Positions 59,372-64,000 of a stretch of DNA of 64,000 bases are shown piece after piece. The position numbers and the translations under genes were made by a program. The stretch comes from Utricularia gibba. Taxonomy: Eukaryota > Streptophyta > Magnoliopsida > Lamiales > Lentibulariaceae. How positions within the stretch are numbered: the first letter of the stretch is position 1; every line of letters begins with the position of its first letter. Location: the NCBI GenBank assembly GCA_002189035.1, contig NEEC01000025.1:248001-312000 (forward strand). The letters are read 5' to 3'. The notes under the pieces were generated by a model that made no database searches, was not told where the DNA came from, and saw only the letters and a program-made list of their open reading frames with translations.

Positions 59372-60029
59372 GGGATGAAGCCCATCAGTCTGTTGCTATT
59401 CTATTGGTATTATGCCATTTTGATTGCCTTGTCTCTACGTTTTCGGTCCATGTATTGACGATTGTTGAGGCTTCTACATGCTTCTGTCTTTGGGAAACTC
59501 GTATATCGATCACCATTCCAGCTTTCTTTCATTTCTTACGATTTCCGGTAGCGTGCGCCAAAATCTCAGTCTAGGGAGGTACACTAGTTAAAACAATCTG
59601 CCACCGCCCGCCGTCCATTTACCCGCCTTTTTTCGCCACCGGGATGCTCCATAAAGCCGCAACAGTGGGTCCCGCCGCATGCCATATAAACTCCGCAACG
59701 GCGAACCTACACATGCATGGTCGAAACTTTCATCCGAGGCTTCCTCCTGCTGGTGGTGGAACGGCGCGGCGGAGGCCGTACCGACGGAGGAGGCGTGGCG
59801 GAGTTTTGCATCATTTTAAAAAAATGGTTTTAGAAACCGGTATCCCCATATATAAAAGTAATAATTTATTTATCCATAGCGTGGGCCCCTTTGTACGGAT
59901 TTTAAAGTACACGTCATCATTGCAGCCAAACGGCTATGAGTTTCGTCTCTTTCCAAGAATGGGAAGGCAAGACAAAGGAATGTCCAACTAAACACAGCGC
60001 CTGGTTTCCTCCGACATCGCATCCACATC
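59372..60029. other. Spacer and promoter upstream of the NADKc-type gene
   Basis: About 660 bp. TATATAAAAG at 59849-59858 is a good TATA box for the next gene, 170 bp upstream of its start codon. A GC-rich stretch around 59640-59810 has no supported gene. Confidence 0.5.
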
Positions 60030-62078
60030 ATGAATCCCACGTCCTCGGAGATGATTATCTATACCTCCATCGGACTGATCATCTTCGCCGCCGTGCATCT
60101 ACGCCTGAAGCAGATCGCCGATCAACGGATCGTGCCTAGGATCAAGGTTTCAAATGCAGGAAAGGTTCTCACCATCGAAAGGTTCTCACATTATGTAGGT
60201 AATCTCAATCGATCCATTGATCAGTCGAATATGATTTCCGTGCCTCAAAGTTTTGTTTAGATAATGCGATTTCATGATTTTCGATCTGAAGAATTTTCTG
60301 TTTAAGCGATGCAGCAAGACAGATGGGGTTCACGGATAGAAGACAGTGTCCGACGCTGTGCAAATTGACCTCGAATTACATCAGGAAAGCTGATGGATGC
60401 GAGAACGATATCTACGATTTCTTCGCCAGCGAACCCGATGCCGACTCTCTATTCATCAAAATGGTGGAGGAGATCGAGCGATGCACTCTTAGTTACTTTG
60501 CTTTCCATTGGAAACATGCTTCTTACATGATCAGTCAGGTGTGCATTCGGGATTCCAGCATGAACTATGTGCAAGGGTGCATTACTTCAATTATGTCTCA
60601 TCCCTGTTGCTTGCGGCAGGTTTTGGGTGCTGAATCAGAGCCCAGGAAGAAGCTTAAGCACATAGTAATGGCAGCCACAAGGTAGACTGTAGTAAATCTT
60701 TTCGACTCGGATTAGGATTTCCTGATTCATTTTTTTACGAATTCGGTGACAACAGAGAACAAAGATTTGAAAGAGTAACCAAGAACCTCAAGGTGACGAG
60801 AGTGTTCAATACATTGGTTGAGGAGATGAAGGCCATTGGACTTGTGTCCTTGGATGATTCACAGTGCACTGACGTCATGGTCCCCATGGCTCACAAAGAC
60901 AGGAGTCCGGTGCTCCTCCTGATGGGAGGTGGAATGGGAGCCGGCAAGAGTACAGTGCTTAAGGACATTCTCAAAGAGTAAGCAGTAATATATCTTCTCA
61001 TGCGATTCAACTTCAGCTCTAATATCCAACTTCAACAGACCATTTTGGGCGGGGGCTTCTGGGAATGCGGTGATCATAGAAGCTGATGCTTTCAAGGAGT
61101 CTGATGTAATATACCAAGCCCTGAGCTCCCAGGGGCACCATGATATGCTTCAAACTGCTGAGCTTGTAACCATCCATAGCTATCTCAACTCAATCATTTT
61201 CATCTGCTAGATTAAAGAAACTAATGAATGTTGACGTACAGGTGCACCAGTCATCGACAGACGCAGCCTCATCCCTGCTAGTCACAGCGCTGAACGAAGG
61301 GCGTGATGTGATCATGGATGGTACTCTGTCATGGGTGCCGTTTGTTCTCCAGACAATAACCATGGCGAGAAATGTTCACCGCCGACGCTACAGAATGGGC
61401 GTTGGTTACCAAATAGGAGTAGGCGGAGTTGTGACCGAAAACTACTGGGAGCAAATCAACGAGGAGCAACCACACGAGGGAAACAAGAAGAGAAGACCCT
61501 ACAGAATTGAGCTGGTTGGAGTGGTATGCGACGCCTACTTAGCAGTGATCAGAGGAATAAGGTACCTGAAAAACATTACCATTTAAAATACTAACACCCC
61601 TGCTTCCTGAATACGGTCCTTTCACAGGAGAGCACTGATCTGCAGGAGGGCCGTGAGGGTCAATTCCCAGCTAAAATCCCACAAGAGATTTGCAGATGCA
61701 TTCAATAAGTACTGCCAGTTGGTGGACAACGCTCGACTCTACTGCACAAATGCACTAGAAGGCCCTCCCAAGGTACGACATCTCCCTCGATGAACACTCC
61801 TACATACCCAACATTGCTAACGCAGAGATAGTCCTGTGAAGCTAATAGCATGGAAGGACAAAGACAAAAACCTGCTGGTAGATCCAGATGAGATAGGGTG
61901 TCTCAAAGTTCTAAGCCTGGTGAACGTCGAAGCAGAGTCCATATTCGAGATGTACAAAGGCCGCAATCCGACATTCGAAGCAGGGTCCGTGTGGAAGGAG
62001 ATCGTCTTGTCCCCGTCAAGGATCAATATCCAGAAAGAACTCAAGTATTCGATTCAGAATGCTGAGAGACTGCGATAA
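60030..62078 (+). CDS. NADKc: Calmodulin-dependent NAD kinase type (NADKc), zeta-toxin kinase fold
   Basis: Arabidopsis NADKc phosphorylates NAD to NADP when bound by calmodulin and supports the immune oxidative burst; it carries a P-loop domain of the zeta-toxin type, used here as a small-molecule kinase. This protein has the same layout. The N-terminal membrane segment reads MIIYTSIGLIIFAAVHLRL. Then come IKVSNAGKVLTIERFSHYV, a DIYDFFASEPDADSLFIKM domain with SYFAFHW, and a basic REQRFERVTKNLKV segment that could lie in the calmodulin-binding region. The kinase domain has the Walker A motif LLMGGGMGAGKST, IIEADAFKESDVIYQALSS, GRDVIMDGTLSWVPFVLQ and RRPYRIELVGVVCDAYLAV. The C-terminus includes DPDEIGCLKVLSLVN. 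Exon 1 ends after GTAG at the second of two overlapping donors, which keeps the frame. The gene appears complete. Confidence 0.85.
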
Positions 62079-62593
62079 CCGCCACTCCCTCCACTCTGCT
62101 GGAATCAATCCCTACCAGATGACACAGCGTAATCCCCAAACCTTCTTGTTCTCCTTCAGCTTCCTTCTTTGCTTAGAATCACTGAAGTAGATACATAACA
62201 TATTCAGGCATCAGTTTACGTAAATCCACAACAGGAACTTTATTTTTTTATGGTCTATATAATTTTTATTAATTTTTATCATAGTTGGAGGAGGATGCCC
62301 TAACAGCGCAGACCGCAGTGCGTCTATTCCTCGCAGGGAACTAATGGATCCTATGCGTGGGGTCCATCTGTGACTGAAATTTAAATTTAAATTAAATTAC
62401 GTATTCAATATAACTGAATAAATAATGGCCTCAGATAGTAATTTAGATTGGTTTTCTTTTATTTTTTTTTCAGATTTTTTTTTTGTTTATAAAATTGGAT
62501 CTCAAAAATTAACGTTGTAAGAGTTTAGGAGTGAAGTGTCCCAGGATCAGACCAAAGGTTACTATTAAATACACTATTAAGAGAGAAGAAGAT
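62079..62593. other. Convergent 3' region
   Basis: About 510 bp between the NADKc-type gene and the convergent DRIP gene. AT-rich, with T runs near 62460-62485. No gene seen. Confidence 0.45.
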
Positions 62594-64000
62594 TCAGGCG
62601 GTGGTGGAATGGGAATGTCTCCGGCCGTAGGTGAGTACCATGAGGAAATCCTTGGCTGATTCGCCGACGGTGGCGGGTACCGGAAGGGGGGTGGCCGCCG
62701 TCCGAAGCCAGAGCTCGACCAGTTGGTCAAGCGTCAACGAGGGGCTGATCGTCTGCCCCATGCATCTGATCTCCACCTGTGAAGCAGCAGCCCTGTTACA
62801 TGTCAGCGCTACCCAGAGATGATGCTATTCTAACAGGGGGGCAGCGTTACCTCAGCTTCATTGCTGAGATCAAGCTTCTTCTTGAGGTATTTCTCGATGA
62901 AGGAAACCGGTATGCTGCCATCCCTTCAACAGGGAGCTAGTATTTTGAGTGTTGAATGAGTGATTTAAGGTTGCGATGGAGAGCAAGGTTACTTTATTCT
63001 CAGGAAACTGGCTGAGATTTGCGGCAGAGGTAGAAGATCCTCCCTGCTGAAAATATAAACTGGGAAGTCAGAGTTCAAGTATGTATTTCCAAAGCTTATG
63101 TCCTTTTTCAAGGGATCTAATTGCTTACACTTCGTCAGAAGCCACTAATGAGAACCAGATTGGGTGCTTTCTTGAGTCAAGACTGGTACTTGACAGGGGT
63201 ATGGTAATCTCTCTTGAATCCAGCGAGTCCTTTGTAGGCTTGTGTCCTTCTGAGGGAGCACTCTGTCTGAAGAAATTCTCATTTTTCACCTTGACTTCCT
63301 TATACTTTGTCTTTGTTTCTGTCTTCCTGCAAGCACCTTTCAAGTCATCAGACTTTGCGGCCTCGGTGGACTTGCTCTTATTTGCTGCTTCAGCCAAAAA
63401 TGTTAGGGGTTTCCAGAGATCAGCTGCTGCTTCCGACACCTCACAAGCAAATGAATTCTGAGACAACAATGCTGCTATTCATTTAGAAGATTGTTGCTTG
63501 TGCATTTGCAGCAGGAACTCCACAGACAGGTTTTTTTACCTGCTTGACATCTGGAGTATCTGTCGTCGACATTTCTTGAGAGGTGGAGTTCTCAAGGTGT
63601 TTGTCAATGGAGGAAGCAGAAGCCTTTGACGCCTTTCTGGCACCATGCTTTGATCGCCCTCCCGTCTTCCCGACATGTGTATATACCTTCGGAGTGGTGA
63701 CTACCAGAGATGACAGAGATCTTTCCTTCCGCTTGGCAGGCAAGACAACAACAGGAGGTGCCTCAATCATTGCTCTTCTCTTTGGAAACAATTTTGATCT
63801 CAAGTCTTGCAGATTATGATCAGCCCTGTTCATGAATCTCAAATCAGATAACCAGAACAATAGCAGTGAAGAAGAAGCAGACAGCAGACCGCAACTTCTC
63901 CAATGGGACACATCCAAGGCTAGTATTGCACACAGGACAGCAATTCATCTCCTCATTTAAAAGCTTCCTGCGTATGCATCTTCTGCAAACTGTACCACAG
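62594..64000 (-). CDS. DRIP: DRIP-type RING E3 ubiquitin ligase, 5' end outside the window
   Basis: DRIP1 and DRIP2 ubiquitinate the drought factor DREB2A in the nucleus. The gene enters from the right edge inside the RING finger: TVCRRCIRRKLLNEEMNCCP then VCNTSLGCVPLEKLR. After an intron comes ADHNLQDLRSKLFPKRR, RKERSLSSLVVTTPKVYTHV and a lysine- and serine-rich middle. Then ADLWKPLTFLAEAANKSK, HPIWFSLVASDEV, LLPLPQISASFLRIKDGS, IPVSFIEKYLKKKLDLSNEA, VEIRCMGQTISPSLTLDQLV and DFLMVLTYGRR near the stop. This last part is the ubiquitin-like RAWUL domain usual for RING proteins of the Polycomb type. The exon border at the VREDLLPLP join uses the second GT, which restores the family reading. About the first 40-50 residues are missing. 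Confidence 0.9.

Noticed and set aside
60030-62078. Reading the zeta-toxin domain as a toxin-antitoxin system
   Set aside because: The gene is a spliced plant gene with an N-terminal membrane anchor, and the fold serves as a kinase in the known plant relative; there is no antitoxin partner.

Overview
This is a gene-dense stretch of nuclear DNA from a flowering plant, most likely a eudicot. The evidence is spliced genes with GT-AG introns, AT-rich spacers, and plant-specific families: ARF, JAZ, class I HKT, a type-C G-gamma subunit, PMI1-type NT-C2, PRMT10, DRIP, and the calmodulin-dependent NAD kinase type. Species cannot be fixed from the sequence alone.

Layout, left to right. A possible gene start leaves the left edge on the minus strand. 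Next come a dUTPase (+), a class I HKT sodium transporter (+) with one missing base, an old TRIM retrotransposon, a large ARF7/19-type auxin response factor (-, 13 exons), the proteasome ubiquitin receptor RPN13 (+, one missing base), COQ9 (-), a GH28 polygalacturonase-like protein (+), a JAZ repressor (+, one missing base) and the PIKfyve scaffold VAC14 (+, about 20 exons).

The middle holds RPS29 (-), a cysteine-rich G-gamma subunit (+), omega-amidase (-), PRMT10 (-), a compact PMI1-like protein (-), a VIP3/SKI8-like gene fragment, a group A MAP kinase kinase (+), a 67-residue conserved small protein that was assembled exon by exon (-), a domesticated PIF/Harbinger-type nuclease (-) and a decayed TRB-like gene (+).

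The right part holds a TMEM258-type oligosaccharyltransferase subunit (+), a beta-galactosidase without the lectin tail (-), a plant protein of unknown function (-), ATP synthase subunit g (+), RPS30 (+), an NADKc-type kinase (+) and a DRIP-type RING E3 ligase that runs off the right edge (-).

The genes do not form a pathway or operon; this is an ordinary plant gene neighbourhood. I found no clearly new multi-gene system. The points most worth a second look are: three one-base gaps in otherwise intact genes; paired and clustered ACGT boxes upstream of HKT and between RPS29 and the G-gamma gene; a GC-AG intron; coding exons of 3, 4 and 9 bases; two decayed gene fragments; a Harbinger-type protein with altered catalytic positions; and two small or unnamed conserved proteins. 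Exon borders were placed by hand from splice consensus, reading frame and family resemblance.
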